From Pelagadaptatus sp034112445 (GTDB lineage Bacteria > Pseudomonadota > Gammaproteobacteria > Pseudomonadales > Cellvibrionaceae), in assembly GCA_034112445.1 (NCBI GenBank), contig JAWUVI010000014.1, positions 62,001-126,000 on the forward strand: a stretch of 64,000 nucleotides of DNA, written 5' to 3'. Positions 52,703 through 60,773 of the stretch are shown piece by piece. Position 1 is the first letter of the stretch. Every line of letters starts with the position of its first letter. Position numbers and translations under genes: made by a program. The notes beneath the pieces are model-generated. The model did not search any database and had not been told where the DNA came from. It saw only the letters and a program-made list of their open reading frames with translations.

Positions 52703-54391
52703 ATGAGTATTCATAGCGTATTTACACTTTTGCATTCGACTCGGTTTGGTGCAGTACGGCTACTCATGTCGTTCATTATATTGTTAGTCGCTTCAGCAAC
52801 AACCAGCGCGACCGGGGTCAACTATTCCGCTCGAAGTATTGCTATTGCTATATCCCAAGAGCCGCCTGATCTGAATACTTCAACCAGTACCGACTCGGTC
52901 AGTTTTATGGTGTTAAACCATATCATGGAGGGGTTGTTGTCTTATGATCAAGATCAAAACTTAGTTGCAGGTGTGGCTGAAAGCTGGGAGTTGCGTAGTG
53001 ACGGTGCCACTTTTACATTGCGCAAAGACGCCCGTTGGAGTGATGGATCATCAGTAACGGCCCATGACTTCGTATTTGCTTGGCGCAAGGTGTTAGAGCC
53101 GTCGACCGGTTCACAGTACGCTTTTATTTTGTACCCGATTCTCAATGCTCAAGCCATCAATGAAGGAAAACTGCCACCCTCTGAGTTAGGCATGACCGCG
53201 GTAGATGACCACACATTGGAAATAAAACTGTTTCAACCTTGTCCATACTTCTTGGGCTTAACTGCTTTTAGTGTCCTTAACCCAATTAAAGAGAGCTTTT
53301 ATTTAGAACGGGGACAAAGGTACGCGGCGGATGTGAGTGATTTGTTGTTCAATGGCCCGTTTAAGTTGACCCAATGGGTCCATGGCGCGTCCATGAAGAT
53401 GGAAAAGAATAATCATTACTGGAATAAGTCCAATGTCTGGCTCAATACCATCAACGTACCCTATATAACCGAAGACCCGAACGCACGAATGAATTTGTAT
53501 CGCGATGGTGAAGTGGCCATGGCCAGCGGTTTAAATGAAGAATCTTTGCTGGGCGCATTGCATGAGCGGATGCAAATTAAAACATTTTTAGATGGCTCGA
53601 TTTTCTTTGTTGAGTTTAATTACCGCGATAAGCGCATCAGCGCTAATAAAAACTTTCGTAAAGCTATACAGGCGGTTTTTAATACCGACGACCTTGTTTA
53701 TAAAATACAGGGTAGTCCTGGTAGTTATCCGGTCTATACGCTTTATCCGCGTTGGATGAAAGGCGTTAAAGATGACTTTGTCAGAGAGTACCCGCAAGCA
53801 AAGCCTGAACTGAATATTGAACGCGGCCGCGAATATTTAGCCTTGGCTAAACAAGAGCTAGGCATAGAGAGTTTTCCTGTGATCACTTTGTTGGCGGGCG
53901 ACTCTCCGGGTAGCCAGAAAATTTCTGAATATTTTCAAACGCTCATGCAGCAAACCTTAGGTCTTGAAATCAAAGTTGATGCGCAAATTTTTAAGCAGCG
54001 TTTGGCGAAAATGACAGCCGGTGAGTTTGATTTGGTTATGGCAGGCTGGGGGCCGGATTATAACGACTTGCTAACCTATGGTGATTTGTTCGCCAGTTAT
54101 AACCTCAATAATAGGGGGCGCTATAACAACCCGGAATACGATCGCTGGGTGGCTGTGGCTCAATCCTCATTAGAGCCCAAGGTTAGAATGGCGGCGTTTA
54201 ATGAGTTGCAGAAAATTATTGCGGATGACGTGGTTATCATTCCTTTGTATGAGCGAGGCGCGGTGTACGTACAACACAGTCGGGTCAAAAATATTGCTCG
54301 ACGGGCCATAGGCGGAGATCCAAACTTTAACTTTGCCTATATCGAGCCAGAACTAGAACTAGAACCAGAGCAAGAGAAACAATCTCCATGA
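52703..54391 (+). CDS. Oligopeptide ABC transporter substrate-binding protein
   Basis: 562 residues from the ATG at 52703; other in-frame starts are 52627 and 52766, and none has a clear ribosome site. A signal-peptide helix (LLMSFIILLVASATTSATG) is then followed by the family-5 binding protein: AIAISQEPPDLNTS, FMVLNHIMEGLLSYDQDQNL, VAESWELRSDGATFTLRKDA, WSDGSSVTAHDFVFAWRKVL and the late DLVMAGWGPDYNDLLTY. This is the OppA type, which holds short peptides. First of five genes in an operon with overlaps of a few bases. Confidence 0.92.
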   Translation: MSIHSVFTLLHSTRFGAVRLLMSFIILLVASATTSATGVNYSARSIAIAISQEPPDLNTSTSTDSVSFMVLNHIMEGLLSYDQDQNLVAGVAESWELRSDGATFTLRKDARWSDGSSVTAHDFVFAWRKVLEPSTGSQYAFILYPILNAQAINEGKLPPSELGMTAVDDHTLEIKLFQPCPYFLGLTAFSVLNPIKESFYLERGQRYAADVSDLLFNGPFKLTQWVHGASMKMEKNNHYWNKSNVWLNTINVPYITEDPNARMNLYRDGEVAMASGLNEESLLGALHERMQIKTFLDGSIFFVEFNYRDKRISANKNFRKAIQAVFNTDDLVYKIQGSPGSYPVYTLYPRWMKGVKDDFVREYPQAKPELNIERGREYLALAKQELGIESFPVITLLAGDSPGSQKISEYFQTLMQQTLGLEIKVDAQIFKQRLAKMTAGEFDLVMAGWGPDYNDLLTYGDLFASYNLNNRGRYNNPEYDRWVAVAQSSLEPKVRMAAFNELQKIIADDVVIIPLYERGAVYVQHSRVKNIARRAIGGDPNFNFAYIEPELELEPEQEKQSP

Positions 54392-55332
54392 TGCAGTTTA
54401 TTCTAAAACGATTACTCTCAGGGGTTATTACTATCTGGTTTATTGCCACGGCAACCTTTGTCGGTATGCATGTGGTGCCGGGTGATCCATTGGCTGACGC
54501 AAAAGCCATGAGTCCAGAAATAAGAAAAAATCTTGAAGCACGTTACGGTTTAGATAAGCCTGTCTTACAACAATATGGTATTTATTTAAGCAATATGTTG
54601 CAAGGCGACTTCGGTATTTCATACACGCAAAAGAACCGTCGAGTTAACGATATTATTCGTGAGCATTTTTCAGTGTCGGCAACTCTGGGGGTGCTGGCTC
54701 TGTTTATAGCAACTATCGGCGGGATTGTTTGGGGCGCTCTTACGGCGGTCTACAAAGATCGTTGGCCTGATGCTGTGATTATGTTCTTTGTGGTTATTTC
54801 AGTGTCGGTACCCAGTTTTGTGTTTGCTATGTTGGGGCAATTAGGTGTGTTGCGGTTAAACCAATGGCTTGGTTTCTCGTTGATACCGGTTGCAGGGTGG
54901 GGGACTTTCAAACATATGCTGATACCAGCGTTGGTATTGGGATTAGGTACTATGGCGTATTTAACTCGTTTGATGCGATCTTCTATGTTGGAAGTAACTA
55001 ATGCTGATTATATTCGTACCGCCAGAGCCAAAGGTGTTCCGCCATTGCGAATCTTTTTTAAGCATCAATTACGCAACGCTATTTTGCCCGTTGTTACGGT
55101 ACTAGGTCCTGCGATTGCTGCCATTACAACCGGGGGCTTTGTAGTGGAGTTGGTGTTCGCCATTCCGGGATTGGGGAGGTATTTTGTGCAAGCGGTACAG
55201 CAATTGGATTACACCGTGATTATGGGTACAACGGTTTTTTATGGCGCGTTTTTAGTGCTTATGGTATTGGCTGTGGATATTTTGTATGGCTTTGTTGATC
55301 CGCGTATTCGTGTTGGCAAGTCCAGTGGTTAG
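54388..55332 (+). CDS. oppB: Oligopeptide ABC transporter permease OppB
   Basis: 314 residues, ATG overlapping the stop of the binding-protein gene. Typical OppB: LKRLLSGVITIWFIATATFV, HVVPGDPLA, ARYGLDKPVLQQYGIYL, and the EAA-type loop DYIRTARAKGVPPLRIFFKH with downstream LRNAILPVVTVLG. Six membrane helices. Pairs with OppC to form the pore. Confidence 0.94.
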   Translation: MMQFILKRLLSGVITIWFIATATFVGMHVVPGDPLADAKAMSPEIRKNLEARYGLDKPVLQQYGIYLSNMLQGDFGISYTQKNRRVNDIIREHFSVSATLGVLALFIATIGGIVWGALTAVYKDRWPDAVIMFFVVISVSVPSFVFAMLGQLGVLRLNQWLGFSLIPVAGWGTFKHMLIPALVLGLGTMAYLTRLMRSSMLEVTNADYIRTARAKGVPPLRIFFKHQLRNAILPVVTVLGPAIAAITTGGFVVELVFAIPGLGRYFVQAVQQLDYTVIMGTTVFYGAFLVLMVLAVDILYGFVDPRIRVGKSSG

Positions 55333-55338
55333 AGGCTG

Positions 55339-56760
55339 ATGATGAAACACTTTATCCCAACACCCAATGATTTCTTGCCCTTGGTGAAAGCTGAAGAAGC
55401 TGAAGCAATTGTGCGACCATCCTTATCCTATTGGCAGGATGCGTGGCAGCGATTAAAACAAAATCGACGCGCGTTATGGTCCTTGTATCTGATTGTTGCT
55501 TTGCTGGGCTTTTCATTTGTACTGCCAGTGATCGTGTCGCTTGACCCAATTAAGCAGGATTTAACTCAGTTATCCCAGTCTCCAGGGTTGAGCCGTACCT
55601 CAGTGATTGTTGAAACTCTACCTTGGTCTGGTCGGTATGCTGAAGCTGCAATTAGTACAGCTAATACGCCGAACACTGAGTTCACCTCGATGACTGTTGC
55701 TGATCTACGCTTGGTGGCCAATGCTCATACCGAGTCGGTACGCTTAACGTGGGAACCGTTAGCTGGTGCCGCTTATTATCGAATTTATCGACATATTTTG
55801 GTGCCTTCTGGGAGTACCGATCTAGGTTTGCCTTTGGGGGCTACCGAACGCCCAGCGCAGGTGTCCTATGAAGATCGTTTGAAATTAAAAACCACGGATT
55901 ATTATTACTCTGTGGTGGCCGTAAATAAGGCGGGTGTTGATTCACTTTTTGCCACGTTAAAGGTATCGGCCCATCACGCTACGGGGATTAATGACGCCAT
56001 TAGTCGTGGCTTGCTTGGGGACGTTATAGATCGAGATAACGTATTGAATACCGAGATTCAACTGCAACAACATATTCTAGGTACTGACCAATTAGGACGC
56101 GATATGTTGTCGCGCTTAGCTTACGGCGGACAAACGTCTTTATTTATAGGCTTGGTGGCACCCTTTATTTTTGTTGTTATAGGTATTATTTATGGCGGTT
56201 TAGCTGGCTACCTTGGGGGACGCGTGGATGAAGTGATGATGCGTTTCGCTGATTTTGTTATCGCATTACCGTTTTTACTGTTTATGATTTTATTTCGTGT
56301 GGCTATGGGTATCGGCTCTGGAGAAAGTGGTATTTTACCTATGTTGATTGCCTTAGTGGCATTGAGTTGGCCCTCTATAGCGCGCTTAGTTCGAGGCCAG
56401 GTTTTACAGTTACGTGAACAGCCATTTATTGAAGCCGCGCAGTTAATGGGGGCTAACTCCAGCTATTTAATTTGGCGACATATGCTGCCAAATGTCATGG
56501 GGGTGGTGTTAGTGTCTCTGACATTTGCAATTCCATCGGCCATATTTACCGAAGCCTTCTTGTCGTTTATTGGTATGGGGGTGGCACCGCCAACCCCTAG
56601 CTGGGGAGCTATGTGCAATGATGGTGTGAAGTCCTTTTTAAGTCATCCCCATGAGTTATTACTGCCCGCGGTGTTAATAAGTTTAACGGTGTTGGCATTT
56701 AACTTATTAGGCGATGGCTTACGCGATGCTCTGGACTCTAGAATGAAAGGGAGTCGGTAA
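55339..56760 (+). CDS. oppC: OppC permease with a fibronectin-III-like periplasmic insertion
   Basis: 473 residues; normal OppC proteins are about 300. After a first membrane helix (about 44-66, SLYLIVALLGFSFVLPVIV) comes an extra ~180-residue segment before the usual HILGTDQLGRDMLSRLAYGG at 245. Within it residues about 118-212 look like a fibronectin type III domain: SVRLTWEPLAGAAYYRIYR, YEDRLKLKTTDYYYSVVAVN and KAGVDS. The segment would face the periplasm. The later EAA loop (EAAQLMGANSSYLIWRHMLP) and five more helices are normal, so the permease function is probably kept. The insertion may contact the peptide-binding protein or the cell wall. Confidence 0.92.
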   Translation: MMKHFIPTPNDFLPLVKAEEAEAIVRPSLSYWQDAWQRLKQNRRALWSLYLIVALLGFSFVLPVIVSLDPIKQDLTQLSQSPGLSRTSVIVETLPWSGRYAEAAISTANTPNTEFTSMTVADLRLVANAHTESVRLTWEPLAGAAYYRIYRHILVPSGSTDLGLPLGATERPAQVSYEDRLKLKTTDYYYSVVAVNKAGVDSLFATLKVSAHHATGINDAISRGLLGDVIDRDNVLNTEIQLQQHILGTDQLGRDMLSRLAYGGQTSLFIGLVAPFIFVVIGIIYGGLAGYLGGRVDEVMMRFADFVIALPFLLFMILFRVAMGIGSGESGILPMLIALVALSWPSIARLVRGQVLQLREQPFIEAAQLMGANSSYLIWRHMLPNVMGVVLVSLTFAIPSAIFTEAFLSFIGMGVAPPTPSWGAMCNDGVKSFLSHPHELLLPAVLISLTVLAFNLLGDGLRDALDSRMKGSR

Positions 56761-57797
56761 TGTCGGTAGCTCTGGAAGTGCAAAACCTAAGCGTAGAATT
56801 TAATACTCAAGGCGGAAGGGTACAAGCTGTCCGCGATGTATCTTTTGCCGTGAATAGCGGTGAAACCTTAGCGATTGTCGGTGAATCCGGTTGCGGCAAG
56901 TCGGTCACTATGATGAGTATCATGGGCTTGATTCCTATGCCGCCGGGTAAAGTTGTTAGCGGCTCTGCGTTGCTCAATGGTCGTAATATTTTGGGCTTAA
57001 CTAATAATGCGTTGAATAAAATACGTGGTTCTGAAGTGGGTATGATTTTTCAGGATCCTATGAACGCCTTAAATCCAACCATGCGTGTTGGTGATCAAAT
57101 TGCCGAAACCTTGATCATTCATCGTGGTATGAAACGAGCAGAAGCATTGCAACAAGCGGTGCGATTATTGGATCGCACCAAGATTCCTGAAGCTAAAAAT
57201 AGAGCGCGGCAATACCCATTCGAGTTCTCTGGAGGCATGTTACAGCGCGCGATGATTGCTATGAGCTTGGCCTGTAATCCTTCCATTTTAATTGCCGACG
57301 AACCTACAACCGCACTGGATGTCACTATCCAAAATCAAGTGTTGGAACTGATGCGTGAAATTCAACGCGAAGAGCAAATGGCGATTGTACTGATTACTCA
57401 CGATTTAGGCGTGGTCGCGCGAATGGCTGATGAAGTAGCCGTAATGTACGCGGGACAAATTATTGAGTCGGGAAGTGCCCACGATGTATTTCATCGCAGT
57501 GCGCATCCTTATACATTAGGGCTAAAATCGGCTATGCCGTCGATTGCAGACACGGCAAATAAAAATCATGTGTTGCAGGCTATTGCGGGTAGTCCACCCG
57601 ATCTTTTCTCGCCGCCCAAGGGTTGTGGTTATTGTTCGCGTTGCCCCCACGCCATGAATGTTTGTGCGACAACCCCAGTGGATATGATTGTAATAAATAG
57701 AACTGAAAATCATCACAGTCGTTGTTGGTTACAACATCCTCAAGCCAATAGGCCGGTAGATGATTTATTTCAGCCTGCTTTGACCGGGAGTGAATAA
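56760..57797 (+). CDS. oppD: Oligopeptide ABC transporter ATPase OppD
   Basis: 345 residues. Walker A GESGCGKSVTMM, signature FSGGMLQRAMIAMSLAC, Walker B ILIADEPTTALDVT, switch His in ITHDLGVVARMADE. The C-terminal Cys-rich tail typical of OppD/DppD (CGYCSRCPHAMNVC) is present, which in relatives binds an iron-sulfur cluster or metal. Start shares one base with the oppC stop. Confidence 0.94.
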   Translation: MSVALEVQNLSVEFNTQGGRVQAVRDVSFAVNSGETLAIVGESGCGKSVTMMSIMGLIPMPPGKVVSGSALLNGRNILGLTNNALNKIRGSEVGMIFQDPMNALNPTMRVGDQIAETLIIHRGMKRAEALQQAVRLLDRTKIPEAKNRARQYPFEFSGGMLQRAMIAMSLACNPSILIADEPTTALDVTIQNQVLELMREIQREEQMAIVLITHDLGVVARMADEVAVMYAGQIIESGSAHDVFHRSAHPYTLGLKSAMPSIADTANKNHVLQAIAGSPPDLFSPPKGCGYCSRCPHAMNVCATTPVDMIVINRTENHHSRCWLQHPQANRPVDDLFQPALTGSE

Positions 57798-58747
57798 TGC
57801 TTGAAGTTAAGGGTTTGCATAAGCATTTCCAATTGAACAATAAACAGATTTTACACGCGGTTGATGGGGTTTCACTCAGCATCAAAAAAAATACCATTGT
57901 TGGGTTGGTGGGTGAAAGTGGTTCTGGGAAATCTACCTTGGGCAAGGCTCTAGTAGGCCTACACAATAAAACCGCTGGTGAGGTTTTTTATTGTGGCGAG
58001 AAATTGCCTGCTGAGTATTCTGCGTCTGACTTTCGGCGTTTCTCCCAACAGATACAGATGATATTTCAAGATCCTTATGCGTCGCTAAACCCGCGTATGA
58101 CTATTGAAGAAATATTAACCGAACCCTTGCGTATACAAGGCCAGTTAAATAAAGGTCAGCGTCGAAAGCTGGCCATAGAATGGTTGCAAAAAGTTAATCT
58201 ACACGCTTCCCACCTTGGTCGTTATCCCCATGAATTTTCGGGTGGACAGAGGCAGCGTATTGGTATTGCTAGAGCCTTGATTATTGAACCCGATTTTGTG
58301 GTGTGTGATGAGCCTATATCGGCGCTTGATGTGTCTGTGCAGGCGCAGGTGGTTAATCTGCTGGGAGAGCTACAGAAAAGCATGGGCCTAACGTTATTAT
58401 TTATTGCTCATGACTTGTCCATGGTGCGGTATATTTCTGACGTGATGGTAGTCATGTATTTAGGTCGTGTGGTTGAAGAGGGAGCGGCGGATGATGTATT
58501 TTTCTCGCCCTTACACCCCTATACCCAAGCGCTTATTGAATCTAACCCGGTTGCCGATCCCGACAGCGAAAGACATAAACAGCATAAATTGATAAAGGGC
58601 GAGGTACCGTCACCGGTGAATCTACCGTCGGGATGCCGCTTTGCTGGGCGCTGTGACAAGGTGATGGATCAATGCTTACAGCAGGAACCGGAACTAAAGC
58701 CAGTAGTAGGCAGTGAACGCCGAGTAGCCTGCCACCTCATCAGTTAA
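57797..58747 (+). CDS. oppF: Oligopeptide ABC transporter ATPase OppF
   Basis: 316 residues. Walker A GESGSGKSTLGKALVGL, signature FSGGQRQRIGIARALI, Walker B VVCDEPISALDVS, His in IAHDLSMVRYISD. C-terminal CRFAGRCDKVMDQC carries the family cysteines. ATG overlaps the oppD stop. It ends the opp operon. Confidence 0.94.
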   Translation: MLEVKGLHKHFQLNNKQILHAVDGVSLSIKKNTIVGLVGESGSGKSTLGKALVGLHNKTAGEVFYCGEKLPAEYSASDFRRFSQQIQMIFQDPYASLNPRMTIEEILTEPLRIQGQLNKGQRRKLAIEWLQKVNLHASHLGRYPHEFSGGQRQRIGIARALIIEPDFVVCDEPISALDVSVQAQVVNLLGELQKSMGLTLLFIAHDLSMVRYISDVMVVMYLGRVVEEGAADDVFFSPLHPYTQALIESNPVADPDSERHKQHKLIKGEVPSPVNLPSGCRFAGRCDKVMDQCLQQEPELKPVVGSERRVACHLIS

Positions 58748-58757
58748 TCCCATCTTG

Positions 58758-59006
58758 TCAGTTAATGCCATGCATGCCTTTCTTCAAGAGAGGCACTACT
58801 AACAACATAAACACGCCTAACAACATAAACACGCCAACCCCAATTCCTGTCCACATTAAAAATTCATACAGTTGGGTATAACTTGCCAGAATTTCGGTAA
58901 TACTTTGCTCCGCACTAACCTCCTTATTGATAGCCGCTAGTTTGCCTATTCTAGTAGACACCATTTCTGATAAAGCCGTGGACAAACAGTCATGGCTAGT
59001 AGCCAA
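58758..59006 (-). pseudogene. Decayed C-terminal remnant of a POT-family peptide transporter
   Basis: An 82-codon frame with no good start (TTG at best, a stop three codons upstream, no ribosome site). The protein, STALSEMVSTRIGKLAA then LYEFLMWTGIGVGVFM and VVPLLKKGMHG, resembles the last two helices of proton-dependent oligopeptide transporters (MFS/POT family), which commonly end in a PLLKKxMHG-like tail. The six-residue GVFMLL is present twice because of an 18-bp duplication. The remaining ~400 residues of such a transporter are missing. It lies immediately downstream of the opp operon on the opposite strand. A small intact membrane protein is the alternative. Confidence 0.6.
58801..58835. 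repeat. 18-bp tandem duplication in the transporter remnant
   Basis: aacaacataaacacgcct followed at once by aacaacataaacacgcc. In frame, so six residues are duplicated. Sequence identity suggests a recent slippage event. Confidence 0.9.
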
Positions 59007-59169
59007 TGTAAATTACAGAATGAATTATTAAATTTAATTAATGCCAGCTTTATAAGTTTATCAAGGTTGTCCGTATCTGGCCGATAGCACTTTCAGTAAA
59101 TGCATCTATAGCTACACTAAAGAGTATGCTTTTAAATTAATGCTCATGTTGTCTGCGGGTAAATAGTAC

Positions 59170-59799
59170 ATGCCAACCTCAAAAAGTTCTAAACCTATAG
59201 CCAAGAATAATTATTATGTGGTTTCTGCAATTGTTGCTGCCGAGTTATTTCATACGTTGAAAGATTGTCGAGTAATTAATTTGACGGCTAGTAATGCACA
59301 AGCCGCATCACTGCGAGCAGGTAATAAAGCCGTAGGTTTTAGAGCGTTAACAAAATTTATTGATGAAATGGCAATCTATACCATGAAAATGGCGCGCCAT
59401 ATTAATAAGTTGGCTATTCAAACCAGTAAAATTGCAACGGCAACTGCTCGTTCAGAATCAGCCTTAAATCGTTTCGATGAAGTAAAGCGAAAAGCAGAAG
59501 GAGCTGAATTTGCGGACTCCCTTGTTGGAGCTTATAGCCGTACAAAAGTTGCTCATACCGCGTTGCGGGGTGAGTTTGATCGCTTGGTTAATGAAATGCG
59601 TTGCAGTCTAGAAGATTTGGAACAGCATTTACGGTCAGCTAATGTTATTGCTTCTATTGCACGGGTTGAGGCGTCAAGAGTTGATGAGGGCGGCTCAGGC
59701 ACTTTTTTTACTGTGGCTGAAACGGTCGACACAATGGCTAATAAAATAAAAAAACGAGTTAACTATTCTAAAAATTTATTTAATGATGTGAAGAGATAA
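59170..59799 (+). CDS. Helical protein paired with an ODP-like oxygen-binding protein
   Basis: 209 residues, nearly all alpha-helix, no signal peptide or membrane segment. Segments such as LRAGNKAVGFRALTKFIDEM, HINKLAIQTSKIATATARSE and LRGEFDRLVNEMRCSLEDLE suggest a bundle like the cytoplasmic helices of chemotaxis receptors. I cannot assign a named family with confidence; I recall similar proteins being annotated only as chemotaxis protein. The gene is 59 bases upstream of an ODP-like gene on the same strand. A methyl-accepting chemotaxis protein gene begins 2.7 kb further on. Confidence 0.7.
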   Translation: MPTSKSSKPIAKNNYYVVSAIVAAELFHTLKDCRVINLTASNAQAASLRAGNKAVGFRALTKFIDEMAIYTMKMARHINKLAIQTSKIATATARSESALNRFDEVKRKAEGAEFADSLVGAYSRTKVAHTALRGEFDRLVNEMRCSLEDLEQHLRSANVIASIARVEASRVDEGGSGTFFTVAETVDTMANKIKKRVNYSKNLFNDVKR

Positions 59800-59858
59800 A
59801 CAACCAAATAACGTGCGATGTTCATTATAAGATTAAACATGGGATTAAACAGAAGCTT

Positions 59859-60602
59859 ATGAAAACAGAAGTTTTGTACCAGTCAGGAAGTACTAAGTGG
59901 ATTTATTTTGGGCGTGATCCAGATAAGCCAGAAAAAATAATCGATACCAATCAGTATATGTGGGTGACCAGCCATAACGCATTATTAATGGACCCAGGTG
60001 GTATTGAACTGTTTGCGTCTATGTTGGCGGCTGTAGTTAAGGAGGTTCCGCTAGAGCAATTGACACACTTATTTGCTTCACACCAAGATCCCGATATTAT
60101 TTCATCGCTCGGCCTGTGGGATCAAACGTTACCAACAGCGCGTTTGCATGCACCTTGGTTGTGGGAAAGCTTTATTCGTCATTTTGGGATGAATAATATC
60201 GCTTATGATTCAATTCAGGACGAAGGCGCAAGCTTGTCTCTTGACGGTGAAGAAGTGCAATTTATTCCTGCGCATTACTTGCATGCTTCAGGTAATTTTC
60301 ATGTCTATGATCCCAAGGCTAAAATTCTAATGAGTGGTGATGTTGGTGCCGCTTTAGAGCCGGCTAATGTCTCTATTTTTGTTGATGATTTTGATGCTCA
60401 TGTCAAAAATATGGAATATTTTCATCAGCGTTGGATGCCGTCTAATTCAGCTAAACAAGATTGGATTGCACGCGTTAGAGATCTTGATATTGACATGATG
60501 TGTCCGCAGCATGGTCGAATTTTTAAAGGTGATCAAGTGGGTAAGTTTCTTGATTGGTTCGAGCAGCTTAAAGTGGGCGTTGCGATTTCTCTTCCCTCTT
60601 AA
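59859..60602 (+). CDS. ODP-like di-iron metallo-beta-lactamase-fold protein
   Basis: 247 residues with an MBL fold of the flavodiiron/ODP type: MWVTSHNALLMDPGG, then FASHQDPDIISSLGLW, AHYLHASGNFHVYD, LMSGDVGAALEP and MMCPQHGRIFKG. The likely iron ligands are in SHQDPD, AHYLH, GDV and QHG. The first motif reads HxDxDI in place of HxExDH. There is no flavodoxin domain, so it is not an oxygen reductase of the FDP class; ODP of Treponema denticola, a stand-alone member, binds O2 and works in chemotaxis signalling. Here the upstream partner is a chemotaxis-receptor-like helical protein. Confidence 0.82.
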   Translation: MKTEVLYQSGSTKWIYFGRDPDKPEKIIDTNQYMWVTSHNALLMDPGGIELFASMLAAVVKEVPLEQLTHLFASHQDPDIISSLGLWDQTLPTARLHAPWLWESFIRHFGMNNIAYDSIQDEGASLSLDGEEVQFIPAHYLHASGNFHVYDPKAKILMSGDVGAALEPANVSIFVDDFDAHVKNMEYFHQRWMPSNSAKQDWIARVRDLDIDMMCPQHGRIFKGDQVGKFLDWFEQLKVGVAISLPS

Positions 60603-60680
60603 ATTGTCGTTTTTGCTTATGCTGAGAGGGGCTGTTTCGGGCTCTTCTTGTCTTCTCCTGTAATTTTATTTCTTCTTTAT

Positions 60681-60709
60681 TTAAAACTGACGGTTTGTAA
60701 GCGTATAAT
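60681..60709 (+). promoter_or_regulatory. Likely gltX promoter
   Basis: TTAAAA (60681-60686), 17-base spacer, perfect TATAAT (60704-60709). The ATG of gltX is 65 bases further downstream. Confidence 0.65.
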
Positions 60710-60773
60710 CAGCGGCTTCTAATGAGTGGCCAAATAGTGGTCTCGATTATTCATCACTAGAGTTCCTAAGATC

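Noticed and set aside
59859..60602. Flavodiiron oxygen or NO reductase
   Set aside because: No flavodoxin domain follows the MBL fold and the first ligand motif deviates from HxExDH; a stand-alone ODP-like protein fits better.
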